Source: Strigops habroptila
Lineage: Eukaryota > Chordata > Aves > Psittaciformes > Psittacidae
Direction of reading: 5' to 3'
Length of the DNA: 64,000 nucleotides
Assembly (NCBI RefSeq): GCF_004027225.2
Contig: NC_044282.2
Span: 74,906,287 to 74,970,286 of the forward strand
In this document: positions 22,501 through 31,918 of the stretch, one piece after another
How positions within the stretch are numbered: position 1 is the first letter of the stretch
How the letters are laid out: every line of letters begins with the position of its first letter
The notes under the pieces: model-generated
Database searches by the model: none
Seen by the model: the letters and a program-made list of their open reading frames with translations, nothing else
Told to the model about the DNA's origin: nothing
Position numbers and translations under genes: made by a program

Positions 22501-24227
22501 ATATTTATAAGATATTGAGATTGATTCTTTGAGAAAAGATCCTTTGAGAGAAGGAAGCTCATTTATAAAGTATACAGCAGCTGCAGGTGAATTTTTTACA
22601 TGTTCTTCCATTAGAAACAAAAGGTGGAATCAGAGAATGAATCTATGATTCTGTGTAAGAAAGCAGAAGCAGTTTGGAGATCCATGCACTTGTGTGGATG
22701 TATTTGACTATATGTCAAGTATAGAAGACTGTAGAACTGTCTGGGTTTCTGTAGAAGCTGAAGATCTCTGCTGTGGCAGGGGTTCTGGTTTGGTTTTTAG
22801 TTCTTAATTCAGGGTCAGACCTCACTATCAGTATGTTATTGTTATTGGATCACTTCTGTTTAATATATAGTCTCTCTTCAGTCATTCCCTCAGTTATAAA
22901 TAGCCTTATTTTCACTGATAACCAGATTTAAGTTTGTCTGTGCCATTGAGGAATGTCTTAGATGAGGTACCTTGCCACATGTAAGTGAATCCCCTGCAAT
23001 TGCAGACCTGGTGAAGCGCCACGCTGGCGTGCTGGGACTTAGCGCCTGTATCCTGTCAAGCCCATATGATGTTCCCACCTGGATGCCACAGCTCTTGATG
23101 GATCTCAGTGCCCACCTGAATGATCCTCAGCCAATTGAGGTAAAAATAACTTATATCATTGATGCTATTCAGTAAAACACATCTAATATACATCGACTCA
23201 TTCGTAGTTCCCCTTTCCTAGAAAAAAACAGGAACCTATTAAGAAACTTCATTTCTGCTGCTTTTTATTAAATGGTTCCAAATGTATTTTAAGTCATGGG
23301 CTGTTTCTCAGTATTTTTTTTGGTTCAAATTTAAAGCATAAACTGGAAATTGCAAGAACTCTAATGAGGAAACAGTCTTTTTTTAATTTAAAATGTCGCT
23401 TTTGTGCATGTCATTCTAGAAAATATCAACCTGAGCCAAAAAACGTCTCTGGAATTTTTACAACAAGGTTTTATGAGCAGCCCTGGGAACAAGTTTTTAA
23501 TGAAACTGTGATCTTCAACTCTGGTTTTGCCCTGTCTATTCAGTTTTGTTGACCTTTGCTGGTTTAACCACAATAATGAGCTTATGGCTGAAGAATTCCT
23601 TAGATTTAACAACCTCTGCTCTGGTGTGCTTTCCCGAATCAAGAAACTGAACTGGTGGCACTTTCCTGTTGTTAATTTAATACTAATCTTAATTTCATAA
23701 CAGAGATAGTTTTCTTTTAATGTGTTTCTTCTCCGCACCTTATGTGATTCATCATCAGTTCTTCCTCATGTTTTGAGACCCAAACCACTGGTTTGAAATA
23801 CCCAAGGAAAAGGAAGAGGGGAAGAGCATTTGACTTGTATTTTGTAACTGAACCTTATTAATTTTTTCAAACTCAAAGTTGTAGCTCAGAGAACCCTTTT
23901 TATATGAATGTTGGAGTCGTGACCTTGGTCAACAGACTAACCAGACCTGAGGGTCCCCAGAGCCTGTTCTAACCCTGGCCACTGCTCAGACACTTTGCTC
24001 TACTCGGCAGTTATTTTTGTTGTAATCAATGTTTGTTTTATCATGGAGCTTAAATCCATCACTGATGCAGCTCAGTGCTGATTGCTCTGCAGATGACTGT
24101 GAAGAAAACACTGTCCAATTTCCGGAGGACCCATCATGACAACTGGCAGGAGCATAAACAGCAGTTCACAGATGACCAGCTACTGGTGCTCACTGACCTC
24201 CTGGTGTCACCATGCTACTATGCATAG
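1485..24227 (+). CDS. PSME4: PSME4 (proteasome activator PA200), C-terminal ~1004 codons, 26 coding exons, 5' partial
   Basis: PSME4/PA200 is a large HEAT-repeat protein that caps the 20S proteasome, opens its gate without ATP, and is linked to acetyl-histone degradation, spermatogenesis and DNA repair, mainly in the nucleus. Twenty-six exons join in one continuous frame (3016 coding bases including the stop), and the translation follows the human protein as I remember it almost residue by residue, from about human residue 840 to the end. Visible landmarks are a basic nuclear-localisation cluster PKKRKRD (21667-21687), the region corresponding to the bromodomain-like fold (exons 23-24), and the terminal SPCYYA, whose last residues match the proteasome-docking C-terminus of the Blm10/PA200 family. 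The N-terminal half lies upstream of the window. All introns are GT-AG except the one after exon 23, which is GC-AG. No premature stop or frameshift was found. Confidence 0.96.
1721..1780 (-). mobile_element. CR1 LINE 3'-end fragment (short, diverged)
   Basis: The plus strand reads as the reverse complement of the CR1 3' end (catcataggatggtttgggt, then ggaaaggacctgaagatcat). It breaks off before the usual gggcagggacacc block. It lies in a PSME4 intron, antisense to the gene. Confidence 0.8.
1981..2037 (+). CDS. PSME4: PSME4 window exon 2
   Basis: Preceded by a pyrimidine-rich tract and cag, followed by gtaagt. It encodes [18 protein letters not shown], with a split codon at each end. Confidence 0.92.
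2218..2273 (+). CDS. PSME4: PSME4 window exon 3
   Basis: Acceptor cttgcag and donor gtatac. It completes a split arginine codon and encodes [18 protein letters not shown], ending in phase 0. Confidence 0.92.
2301..2340. repeat. Exact 20-bp tandem duplication in PSME4 intron
   Basis: The 20-bp unit beginning tcacttgttt occurs twice back to back without a mismatch. It lies in the 97-bp intron between window exons 3 and 4. Confidence 0.95.
2371..2469 (+). CDS. PSME4: PSME4 window exon 4
   Basis: Acceptor ttctgcag and donor gtcagt. Thirty-three whole codons start [18 protein letters not shown] and end in MENR. Confidence 0.93.
2888..2950 (+). CDS. PSME4: PSME4 window exon 5
   Basis: Acceptor tttacag and donor gtaata. 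Twenty-one codons start [18 protein letters not shown]. Confidence 0.93.
3105..3200 (+). CDS. PSME4: PSME4 window exon 6
   Basis: Acceptor atttag and donor gtaagg. Thirty-two codons start [18 protein letters not shown]. Confidence 0.93.
3311..3350. repeat. Imperfect 20-bp tandem duplication in PSME4 intron
   Basis: Two adjacent 20-bp units of the form tttgcattRgttgcatagtY differ at two positions. They lie in the intron between window exons 6 and 7. Confidence 0.9.
3868..3985 (-). mobile_element. CR1-like LINE 3' fragment, diverged subfamily
   Basis: It starts with catagaatcatagaatcaac and ggttggaaaagacc, the reverse complement of a CR1 3' end. It belongs to a different subfamily from most copies here, resembling the 57.4 kb copy. 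It is antisense to PSME4, and the inner boundary is approximate. Confidence 0.75.
4129..4260 (+). CDS. PSME4: PSME4 window exon 7
   Basis: Acceptor tcccgcag and donor gtactc. Forty-four codons start [18 protein letters not shown]. Confidence 0.93.
4409..4529 (-). mobile_element. CR1 LINE 3'-end fragment
   Basis: Reverse-complement CR1 3' end containing the conserved blocks gggcagggacaccttccact and gttgctccaagcccctgtgt. It is antisense within a PSME4 intron. Confidence 0.88.
4530..5822. other. PSME4 intron, nothing recognised
   Basis: Intronic DNA between the CR1 fragment and window exon 8. It contains several chance ORFs under 125 codons with no splice context or family resemblance. I see no repeat I can name. 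Confidence 0.6.
5823..6032 (+). CDS. PSME4: PSME4 window exon 8
   Basis: Acceptor ttttacag and donor gtaagt. It is the largest coding exon here, with 70 codons starting [18 protein letters not shown]. Confidence 0.95.
6708..6844 (+). CDS. PSME4: PSME4 window exon 9
   Basis: Acceptor gcaacag and donor gtaagt. It starts [18 protein letters not shown], ends two bases into an arginine codon, and is one of the more diverged segments relative to human. Confidence 0.92.
7172..7225 (+). CDS. PSME4: PSME4 window exon 10
   Basis: Acceptor ttcccatag and donor gtaagt. It completes the split arginine codon and encodes [17 protein letters not shown]. Confidence 0.93.
7850..7979 (+). CDS. PSME4: PSME4 window exon 11
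   Basis: Acceptor ttttttcag and donor gtaaaa. It encodes [18 protein letters not shown] and onward to VVRK. Confidence 0.94.
8212..8298 (-). mobile_element. CR1 LINE 3'-end fragment
   Basis: Reverse-complement CR1 3' end from the terminal octamer relic (atagaatcacagaac) through gggcagggacaccttccact. It is antisense in a PSME4 intron. Confidence 0.88.
8681..8762 (+). CDS. PSME4: PSME4 window exon 12
   Basis: Acceptor tcttttag and donor gtaggt. It starts [18 protein letters not shown] and ends one base into a serine codon. Confidence 0.93.
9354..9507 (+). CDS. PSME4: PSME4 window exon 13
   Basis: Acceptor aaccag and donor gtgagt. It encodes [18 protein letters not shown] and on through HWGYYTWP, ending two bases into a glutamine codon. 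Confidence 0.94.
10037..10106 (+). CDS. PSME4: PSME4 window exon 14
   Basis: Acceptor tattcag and donor gtaagg. It encodes [18 protein letters not shown] followed by DELTE. Confidence 0.92.
10822..10947 (+). CDS. PSME4: PSME4 window exon 15
   Basis: Acceptor gttacag and donor gtaact. Forty-two codons start [18 protein letters not shown]. Confidence 0.95.
11265..11313. repeat. 22-bp duplication spanning the 3' splice-site tract of PSME4 window exon 16
   Basis: The 22-bp segment starting ccactttcatatatg occurs at 11265-11286 and again, unchanged, at 11292-11313. The second copy ends directly before the AG used for window exon 16. Confidence 0.95.
11316..11468 (+). CDS. PSME4: PSME4 window exon 16
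   Basis: Acceptor ttttacag. Fifty-one codons start [18 protein letters not shown] and end HWTFEK. The 5' splice site after it is gtgctg, a poor match beyond the GT. Failure to splice would add three codons and then a stop. Confidence 0.93.
11975..12079 (+). CDS. PSME4: PSME4 window exon 17
   Basis: Acceptor gagcag and donor gtaagt. Thirty-five codons start [18 protein letters not shown]. Confidence 0.95.
12912..13003 (+). CDS. PSME4: PSME4 window exon 18
   Basis: Acceptor ttttcag and donor gtaaaa. It starts [18 protein letters not shown] and ends two bases into a cysteine codon. Confidence 0.94.
13400..13531 (+). CDS. PSME4: PSME4 window exon 19
   Basis: Acceptor ttcccag and donor gtcagt. 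It encodes [18 protein letters not shown] through NVRERIG, ending two bases into a serine codon. Confidence 0.95.
14150..14358 (+). CDS. PSME4: PSME4 window exon 20
   Basis: Acceptor cttttcag and donor gtgagt. Sixty-nine whole codons start [18 protein letters not shown] and end LLKT, with one base left over. Confidence 0.95.
14658..14743 (+). CDS. PSME4: PSME4 window exon 21
   Basis: Acceptor aaacag (purine-rich just upstream) and donor gtatgt. It encodes [18 protein letters not shown] through LFFK. Confidence 0.93.
15680..15808 (+). CDS. PSME4: PSME4 window exon 22
   Basis: Acceptor cctatag and donor gtgagt. Forty-three codons start [18 protein letters not shown]. Confidence 0.94.
15882..16160 (-). 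mobile_element. CR1 LINE 3'-end fragment
   Basis: Reverse-complement CR1 3' end of about 280 bp with all core blocks (gggcagggacacc, gttgctccaagcccctg, gccagggatggggcagccac). It is antisense to PSME4, and its inner end is approximate. Confidence 0.9.
16847..17002 (+). CDS. PSME4: PSME4 window exon 23 (GC donor)
   Basis: Acceptor tttgcag. Fifty-two codons start [18 protein letters not shown] and end EDEQLE. Only the 5' splice site GAG|GCAAGT keeps the frame with the next exon (VREMAATT). The nearest GT, four bases further on, would shift the frame. This is the start of the bromodomain-like region. Confidence 0.94.
17729..18112 (-). mobile_element. CR1 LINE 3'-end fragment (~384 bp)
   Basis: Reverse-complement CR1 3' end that starts with atagaatcatagaacagt and runs through the 3' UTR to the gagaagagaaggct block. 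It has the cactaaaccatgtcacccaa variant shared with the 43.6-44.2 kb copy, so it belongs to that subfamily. It is antisense to PSME4. Confidence 0.92.
18587..18614. repeat. Perfect 13-bp inverted repeat with 2-bp spacer
   Basis: The arm ttccaattcactt at 18587-18599 is followed by cc and then by its exact reverse complement at 18602-18614. It could form a hairpin in RNA or a cruciform in DNA. No gene or mobile-element terminus was recognised beside it. Confidence 0.95.
20540..20787 (+). mobile_element. CR1 LINE 3'-end fragment
   Basis: Forward CR1 3' end from ggggagactgagatgagctc through the block with ccctgcccgtggcagg to tttaaggtcccttccaaccc. It is the only sense-orientation CR1 found in PSME4 introns here. 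Confidence 0.92.
21559..21721 (+). CDS. PSME4: PSME4 window exon 24, with nuclear-localisation cluster
   Basis: Acceptor gctcgcag and donor gtaagg. It encodes [18 protein letters not shown] through KKRKRD and DTIPSG, ending one base into an aspartate codon. A second GT three bases upstream is also in frame, but gtaagg matches consensus better and preserves the human length. The basic cluster at 21667-21687 looks like a classical monopartite NLS. Confidence 0.94.
23006..23139 (+). CDS. PSME4: PSME4 window exon 25
   Basis: Acceptor attgcag and donor gtaaaa. It encodes [18 protein letters not shown] through DPQPIE. Confidence 0.95.
24093..24227 (+). CDS. PSME4: PSME4 window exon 26, terminal coding exon with stop
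   Basis: Acceptor ctctgcag. It encodes [18 protein letters not shown] and ends LLVSPCYYA followed by TAG at 24225-24227. The terminal YYA fits the gate-opening tail of PA200/Blm10, which inserts into a pocket of the 20S alpha ring. Confidence 0.96.
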   Translation: MTVKKTLSNFRRTHHDNWQEHKQQFTDDQLLVLTDLLVSPCYYA

Positions 24228-24231
24228 ATAG
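24228..24231 (+). other. PSME4: PSME4 3' UTR, part before a likely 3'-UTR intron
   Basis: Four bases after the stop codon there is a near-ideal 5' splice site ATAG|GTAAGA at 24232. It pairs with a strong acceptor (gtttcttttcag) ending at 24866, so a 635-bp intron probably lies in the 3' UTR. A junction this close to the stop should not trigger nonsense-mediated decay. Confidence 0.65.
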
Positions 24232-24552
24232 GTAAGATGATTGGTTTTGACATAAATGGATAGAAACATCCTTCACCACAGGGAAATGGTGGAGCCAAAT
24301 GCAAGTCCCTTACACCTCACATGGTCTGTTCATGATCAGATTTATTTGGGTTAAATATCATCCATCTTTCTGTGTGTCCCCGCATTGCACTAGTGTTTTA
24401 TTACGACATTTACACTTGTTTTCTTGACTATTGATATTCCTTTTCTCCATTTTCTGCCAGTTGGCTGCCTTCTAAATGCCTGGCAGTTGCACTAAAGCCA
24501 AGGTGCTTGCTGCTTGGCACTTCTGATGCCTCTGAAGACTTTAGCCACTCTT

Positions 24553-24587
24553 CAGTATATCATCTACAGTCCAGTATATCATCTACA
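24553..24587. repeat. 16-bp tandem duplication, period 19
   Basis: The segment cagtatatcatctaca occurs at 24553-24568 and again at 24572-24587, inside the likely 3'-UTR intron of PSME4. Confidence 0.92.
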
Positions 24588-24866
24588 TCTCACGTGGGGA
24601 ATGACTGCTACCGCACAGTTTCCTCTTCCACATTCTGGCTTTGCTGCCAGGTCTCTTCACACAGGCATGTCCCCAAAGAGTGAATCCATTCTTGGAGTTT
24701 CTCTTTGTTATGCTCCAAGGTTCCGATCTCTCTTGTGTTGTGATGTTTTGTGACAGTATTCCAAGAGAAGGTTTAATTTATGTTCTCCTCTTGTTCTGTG
24801 GCAATAGCATGAGGCAGTGATCTTGTTGTGAATCCTTGTTTTGAATTCTTCCTTGTTTCTTTTCAG

Positions 24867-26435
24867 GTTTCTCCTGGGGAAAATGAGGACGTAGGAACCT
24901 TTCTGTGAAATAAAAGCAACTCAGAAAATGATCACGTAGAAAACTTTGTGTTGGAAATCCCGATGCCTGATCAAAACCACTTTTAGATGCAAACATAGAG
25001 ACCTGGTCCTATTCAAACAGAATCTCACCTCCCCAGGGAGCAGCTGTGGGAGTCCCACAGCCTCCTTGTACCTGCACTTGCAGAGCCCAGTTGTGAGTTT
25101 ATCACCAGACCCTTCTCGTTGGCCTCCATTGCACATCAGTCTTGTTTCTGCTCCCTTGCACACAGTGACTTACACTGCACATTACTTACCCTCTTTCTCT
25201 GATCCTCCTCTCAGCTGTTTCCATCATCAAAGATACGCAGACCCAGCGAGTGCTGCAAACCACAATGTTCTCAGTGGAGCAATCCAGTTCTCTTGATGCA
25301 ACTTCTTACCCAGTCAGTGTACAGTACCAGGAACCTCTCCTCCTCAGAGTTTATTTTTCACTACTTGGATTGAGTGCCCATCGCTGACGGGCTCTGTACC
25401 ATTCAGTCCACCTCAGGGCAGGATTGCCTTTTTGTACCTTGTAAATGTACATAGCTGGTCGCCTGTGCAGTGTAGATGATGGCAGGACAAACGTGGGGAG
25501 TGAAAGCTCTTGCTGCCTGGCCAGGTCTTCATAGGTAGCTTGACCACGTGTGGAATAAACATCGATGGTTATCTGCTTATTTTTAAGGGTGAGAGCACTC
25601 TGGGTGTTTCCACATCATTAGAGCCCACGGATATGGAATTACGGACTATGAGGTGATGGTTGAATTCACAGAGTGAAGCGTGTGCACCGTGTGGATGGCT
25701 GATGACTTCTCACAGACAGTGTCACTGTTTGAGCAAGCGTATCTTGTTTGGAGATGGTGGGAGCTCTGTATTTTCTTGCCTGCAGCTTTGTTCGGAGACT
25801 GGTATCTATTGGCTATTTAACACCATGTTTAATATGTGTTACATAGTTGTAAAAGACTGTATAAAGTGTAGAGGCATTGCATTGACAAAACATTGTACAG
25901 TTTGCAACCTTTTGCATAACACCATTGTGAGATTACTTTGTAAAGATTCATACTTAGATGTTAATACAGTAGTAGCTCTGGCTTTTGTATCGAATCAAAT
26001 GCCATTATTAGTTTTTTAAATTATTTTCTTTAACAGAATATCTCTTTGTGTCTGAAAGGCAGGAGGGTTTGCTTTGGGTTTTCTGTATCTCATTCTTACT
26101 CTGTCTCATTCAGATCTTAACGCAGCACTCGTGGCCATCTCTAAATGCTGGCATCACACATTCTAGTGTGATAAGCTCCTAAAACGTGAGGTACATTGAA
26201 ATAGTTCATAACCTGGTGTGTGATTCAACTTCCCTGCAACCCTTCAGGAGCATTTTGAGTGATCTACCTGCCGAGTGTGTGGCTCATTCCAGACCCGAAA
26301 GCACAGCAGTGCTCCCGGGGCAGCATCCACCGAGTGTCAGCACACGGATGTAACCACTGTATAGCGTAGTGCCAAATCATTATTTCAATTGTGTATTGTA
26401 GTTTAAGACAAAATAAATGGACTGTTTGTAACAGC
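24867..26435 (+). other. PSME4: PSME4 terminal 3'-UTR exon
   Basis: Inferred noncoding last exon from the strong acceptor at 24866 to about 18 bases past the AATAAA at 26412. Earlier AATAAA motifs at about 24908 and 25554 could give shorter mRNAs. The 119-codon ORF at 25660-26019 has no family resemblance and I treat it as chance. Confidence 0.6.
26412..26417 (+). terminator. PSME4: Poly(A) signal AATAAA of PSME4
   Basis: Canonical hexamer about 2.2 kb after the stop codon, followed within 40 bases by a TG-rich stretch (ttctgttgtattt). I infer this as the distal PSME4 polyadenylation site. Confidence 0.65.
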
Positions 26436-28390
26436 TGCATTTCTTCTGTTGTATTTCTAAAGTGGAAAGTTCTTGAAACTATAACTTAAGGTTGTTCACT
26501 GTGCTTTTGAGCTGAGTTAAGGCAACATTAAGCAGTAAAGATGTAGTACTAATGGTTGGGAAACAAGCTTTTATATGTACATAAAGCATCCTGTACCTGG
26601 TGAGGCTTGCAAAAACCTTAGGAACTTCTGAGAAATTCACTTAAAACTGGAGAAACTGGTTTGCAGTGGAGGGGGTTTGCTGGTAGAATTAAAACAACTT
26701 CAAAAGTGATGCAAAGTAGTTGCTGCAGAGCATCATCTTTATGTGTTGGCCGATTAATTGATGGAGCAGATATTTTATGTGCCATTTTGCCTGCACTAAG
26801 GGCAACTAACTCTAGGATCCAGCTCTGCTGCTTTTTACTGTAGTTGAGAGTGTCTTTTCTTACATTATCTATAGCCAAAGTGTAGCTGCAATTGGCTGCA
26901 CTGTTGAGGATCAGTGCTCTGGAGAGAATCATTCTATAGTCAGAGCTACGATGGCAAATAAGTAGGTGCAGTTAATTCACAGTAGCTGTTTATAAATCAG
27001 CAGTAAGTGACTTGATCCAAACACATCACCCAAAAAATAGAGCACCTGTTCAAAGTGCAGTTCTGTAGGATAAATACACGTGTGATAGTGTGAACAAACT
27101 TGTACTGACTCACTTTTTGGGGGGTGAAGGATTGTTATCTCCTGAGAATGTAGGAACAATTTTGAGGTTTTCATCAAACACCCCAACTCCATTGCTACTT
27201 CTGTTCCCCAGCTTTCCCCAAACAACACACACATGTAATGAGCTCTGAGCATTCCATCGCTTTGTCTTACACTGCCTCTTCCCTAAAGCCTTCAAGATGA
27301 GGCAATTGCAGCCCCTCAGCCTGGAGAGGGAGACATCTCTAGTGTGAAAAGAGAGAATTTTTCCCCTTGAACTGTAAGGGAGATGCGGAAAAAGTACCTT
27401 GGAGATGGTCTGGTAGCCTTGACATCCTTAGTCAAGTAATCCTGGGGTCCACCAAGTGACCACAGATGTGGCTGTCTGCAAGGCAGAACTCAAGTGTTGG
27501 GGTTTGGTTTCTTCCTGGAGTTGCAGTGTCTTACTGTTAGTGTATTCAGTGGAGTGATCTCCCATATTTCCATACCATTTTGTGCATGTGGAAACCTGCT
27601 GAACAGACATGATGCTTATTTTGATAAAAATTGTATAAGAAAACTGTCAAGTAGGTGGGTGAGACTTGAACTTGTGCTTTTGGGTGGCACCACAGAATCC
27701 ACGTCAGTGGGTTGTGTTCTTAACAAGTTGAGCTCAAATGGAAGAGGAAAAGGTCATTATTTCTGGTATGGTACATTATGACCATTCCTTTTACATGCAG
27801 GTATCTGCCCTCTCATCCTTTTTACTTCGTGAGCAGGCTGCTGGGAGCTTGGTACACAGGGATGATGGGATAATGTCTCCTGTCAGTTTTTGACAGTCAG
27901 ACATCCTCAGCATCCCACACTCTGTTCAGTCTCACACTTTCTTCCACAGCTTCAGGCTTCCTGGAATCCTGCAGCAGAGACTCCAGCTTCCTCTTCCCCT
28001 GTGCTCTGGAAAACACAATAATCTGGTAAGATGTAAAAGGGGGAAATAAAGCAATTTACCAGAAGAACATTTCACTGGCCATTGTCCTTCCAAGATTTGA
28101 GTTTTAACCCCGATGTTAGTTACCAGCTGATTTGTTTTACATTCTCATTGTGTAGTAACTGGAAGGCAGTTTCTGTGGATTTCCCCATCACAAAATACTT
28201 GCTGTGCACAGTCACATTGCTGCACAGGCTCTGGAGAATGGCATTTCCAGTAAGAGGGGAGGAATTTCACCTCAACCCAATCTAATCTTTCAGGCTGTCT
28301 GCAGGCTAAAGGTAACCATGATCCAGGGAAAGGGTTTTGTGGTGGTTAATGCAATGAGGTACCCACTAGGGTGGTAGTTTGATGGAAATC
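26436..28390. other. Intergenic, nothing recognised
   Basis: Between the PSME4 poly(A) site and the next CR1 fragment I see only short chance ORFs. There is no splice-framed homology and no repeat I can name. Confidence 0.6.
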
Positions 28391-28640
28391 CTAGAACCCC
28401 AGCCTAGTTTGTGTTGGAAGGGAACTTAAAGCTCATCCAGCTCCAACCCCCTGCCACGGGCAGGGACACCTTCCACTAGAGCAGGTTGCTCCAAGCCCCT
28501 GTGTCCAACCTGGCCTTGAACACTGCCAGGGATGGGGCAGCCACAGCTTCTCTGGGAAAAGTCTGTGCCAGCGCCTCAGCACCCTCACAGGGAAGAGCTT
28601 CTGCCTCAGAGCTCATCTCAATCTCCCCTGTTTCACAGTT
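28391..28640 (-). mobile_element. CR1 LINE 3'-end fragment
   Basis: Reverse-complement CR1 3' end with gccacgggcagggacacc and gccagggatggggcagccac, running on to gagctcatctcaatctcccc. The terminal octamer is degraded. Confidence 0.92.
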
Positions 28641-31204
28641 TACTGCAAGGAATTGGTGCTTTGATGGCAGAAGAAAGTTAAACAGTACGTGAAAGATGTA
28701 GAACATTGTGAAGCTGTGTAAAGCAGCACACACACAAGGAGCAAATTGTAACTGGTTTGCACTGATGGTTTTTCCTCTCTTTTGGTTAGCGCCTGCTTCT
28801 CAGAGCTATTGAGAGATACTTAAAAGGGAAAGTCCATGAGGCGAGAGGAAGAAAAGGTTGGTATTGTCTCCTGGGAAGGAGAGTGGCTCTTGATAAAGCA
28901 ACCTTGAATCATTCTCTCAGCACAGATAATCCACAAAGATTATCAGCAAAACTGTCTGATTTCTGATGGATCAGGGCAATTGGCTGCATCCGAACAAGTC
29001 TTTTCCCAAGGGTGAAAAGGAGAGGCAGCCTTGCTGGCCAGGATCCTTCCCTAGTTCCAGATCATATGGCTTTTCCCACAAAAGGCTTGCAGAGCTCAGC
29101 CTGCTTTCCCTGCTGGGGGTCTGCACCCTCGCTGCTGCAGGTCCTTTGAAGAAATAACCTGAGCAGGTTTTGCTGCTGGAGATGGAGCTGGACACCGCTT
29201 ACCTTTAGGAATAGTGAGGGGTACCGGGATACAGGAGGTGCAATCAGTTCTGATTGGCATGCTTGGGAAAAACAGCAGTAACCCAATAAATCTGTTGTAG
29301 CAGTAACTGTAGTCAGATGAGCAGTAACTCCAGGCAGAGGCCCGGGTGAGCTCACCCAGAAGGGTCTGTTGAGAGTTAGAAGCTTTTATTTATTCTCTCC
29401 TGGCTTTTATTTATATTCTTTTTCTGGGTTAATTTCCTCTTTTATTATTCCAGCTTCATTCCCCTTCAACTCTATGGTAAAATCACAAGGTGCTGAGATG
29501 AGGGCAGGTTTCCATGACTTATTTCCAGTTTCTTGTAGTAAATACCTGCAAAGCTTGAGGGTGTTGTGTAAAAATGTCTTGGGAACAGAATTCCTCCTCC
29601 TGCAACAGGAATGCCAGGACTGATCTGTATTTGAGAAGCTGGATCGTACTAGAGAGTGCTGGGGGGGCTTAATGAATCAGTTTAAGGGAAAGGCTCAAGA
29701 GTGCTGCAAAGAAAGAGTTAACATCCGAGCACCTTGTGCAAGGTGCTGTGAGAGTGGCGGTTCTGTGGCTCCTGCCTTGCAGAACAGACCCTTCTCCCAC
29801 TGCTCTTCTCCCCCACCCCAAGCCCTGGCAGTCCTTTTTGGAAGGAGCAGGTCAGTGGGAGGCTCTGCTGTGCCAAAGGGACCCTGCTGTGTTTCCTGCT
29901 CCCATGGAGATCCTTCTGGCCTCAGCTCATCTTGAACAGAACCAAACCCCATCCTTGCTGCTCCTGGGGCTGCTAAACACTGTGTTAATGGAGTAATAGA
30001 AAAACACAGACTTTTCTATTGTTATTTTGCACATAACGAGTTCCAACTTTCTGTGAGGCCCAAGTCCTGCGGTTCTGACTCTTAAATCCATTTCTGCACC
30101 TCAGGGGTTTCAAAAGCACATCAGAGACCAGCGGCTCAGGCTTGGTGCCTCCTTTAAACCCCATGAGCTTGCTATTAACCAGTCCCTTCAGGCATGTGCA
30201 GCATTTTTTGTATGTGTGCTTCCACCTGAACTCGTAACGATGGGGAATTGAGAAGTTTTAACTGGTCATCTAACAGCTAAGTGTGGTGTTACTGCTCTGA
30301 AAGGACATGGATATCGTGTGCACATTGGTTTCATGTAACAATCATCACGGTTTCCTCAGCATTAATCACTTTGAAGTAATTCACTCTTGTGTTAGGCTGA
30401 TATTTTGCCACTTCTGTTTAATTCAGCACACTGATGTTTCTAAGTAAGAAAATTCAAGGAGGGAGATCCCAGCTTGTTGATGGAAAACCTCAGACTCAAT
30501 AGGGCCAGGATTTGCCCTCAGAATTAAGACCATATACAGATAATGTATAATGAGCATATGTATAAATGTAGAGGATAAGGCAAGTGCCCATGTGTAAGTC
30601 AGAATGTCACTACTGTATTTTCATAGCTCTCTTGTGCATTGCCTGGTAGCCTTTGATCTCTTCCAATTGCATTCCCAGCTCCTAACACAGGTCCCTGGTT
30701 GTGTCAGCCTGCGCTGGCTCAGAGAACGTGCACCGAGCACTTCCTCGTCCTCAAATCCACGTAAGTAGTTCAAAACGATCCCTTGAAGTACCCAGACATC
30801 CAATGCTCTCCATCACTGTAAGTGGCAAATGCCTTTTATGATAGTGGTAGTTGGCAGTAAACAGGTAAAGAAATAACACTGATTTATTTCCCCCAGGAAT
30901 ACAGAAGATCCTTTGCCTTGATACTGTGCATCTGGGCACACAAGGAAACCCAAAGAGCATCTCTACCCTGCTGTGCAGCTCAGGAACGCAATGCAGGAAA
31001 GTAGGGGCAGACGTGGTGTGCAAACCCTGCCTTGTGCTTTGACAGCCCACAGGTTGTGGTGTGGGGCTGGTGTCCTGTTGGGGTTAAGTCCCCATTGAGG
31101 GACCTCAAAGCCTCAAGTGCCCAGCTGTGGACTTTGTGTCCTGGTACAGACGTGGCTGTGACACAACCTGGAGCAAAGCCTCCTGCTGCCCTGTGCTACC
31201 TGAT
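28641..31204. other. Intergenic, nothing recognised
   Basis: About 2.6 kb of moderate GC content upstream of GPR75. Chance ORFs on both strands stay under 110 codons. I found no exon, RNA gene or nameable repeat. Confidence 0.55.
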
Positions 31205-31270
31205 CTGCAGGGGTCTGGAACTGGACGATCTTAAGGTCCTTTCCAACCCAAACCAGTCTGTGAGCCTGTG
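31205..31270 (+). mobile_element. CR1 LINE extreme 3'-end fragment
   Basis: Only the last ~65 bp of a CR1 3' end remains: ggaactggacgatcttaagg, then tcctttccaacccaaaccag and a degraded tail. Confidence 0.82.
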
Positions 31271-31575
31271 ACTTCTCTTCAGGGTAAGCCCCATCCATGT
31301 CCCTGCCCATCCCTTGGCTGGTGCAGTGGGTGCCCCAGGGAGGAGGAAGAGCTCCTGATGGTGCTTCTGTGTGAGGCCAGACAGGCTCTGGGTCACTTTG
31401 ACATACGATGGAAGTTAATGGGCAGAGAGGTGGTGGAAGCCATAGGAAGGAACAGCTCAAAACCAACGTCTCTGTTGCTGGAGGTGCCAGGGCAGCCTCA
31501 GAGGCAGTTCAGGAAGCCCAGGGGGTACCTGCAGCACCTGATACGTTAACTAGGGTATGTCAAACACACATAGGT

Positions 31576-31918
31576 CATCTTAGAGCAGCTCCAGTGCCTA
31601 AAGGGGCGCCAGGAAACCTGGAGAGGGGCTTTGGACAAGGGATGGAGGGACAGGCCAAGGGGAATGGCTTTAACCTGCCCGAGGGGAGATTGAGATGAGC
31701 TCTGAGGCAGAAGCTCTTCCCTGGGAGGGTGCTGAGATGCTGGCACAGACTTTTCCCAGAGAAGCTGTGGCTGCCCCATCCCTGGCAGTGTTCAAGGCCA
31801 GGTTGGACACAGGGGCTTGGAGCAACCTGCTCTAGTGGAAGGTGTCCCTGCCCGTGGCAGGGGGTTGGAGCTGGAGGAGCTTTAAGGTCCCTTCCAGCAC
31901 GAACCGCTCCGTGGTTCC
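31576..31918 (+). mobile_element. CR1 LINE 3'-end fragment abutting the GPR75 CpG island
   Basis: Forward CR1 3' end from gagcagctccagtgcctaaa to tttaaggtcccttccagcac. Its last bases run directly into the GC-rich GPR75 5' region, without the usual ATTCTATG octamers. Its 3' end lies about 240 bp from the GPR75 start codon, so it occupies promoter or 5'-leader space. Confidence 0.93.

Noticed and set aside
22630-22660. aatctatgattctgtg, resembling a CR1 octamer tail
   Set aside because: No adjacent CR1 body, and too short to call.
25660-26019. 119-codon ORF in the PSME4 3' UTR
   Set aside because: No recognisable domain, lies in inferred UTR, and its length is within chance expectation.
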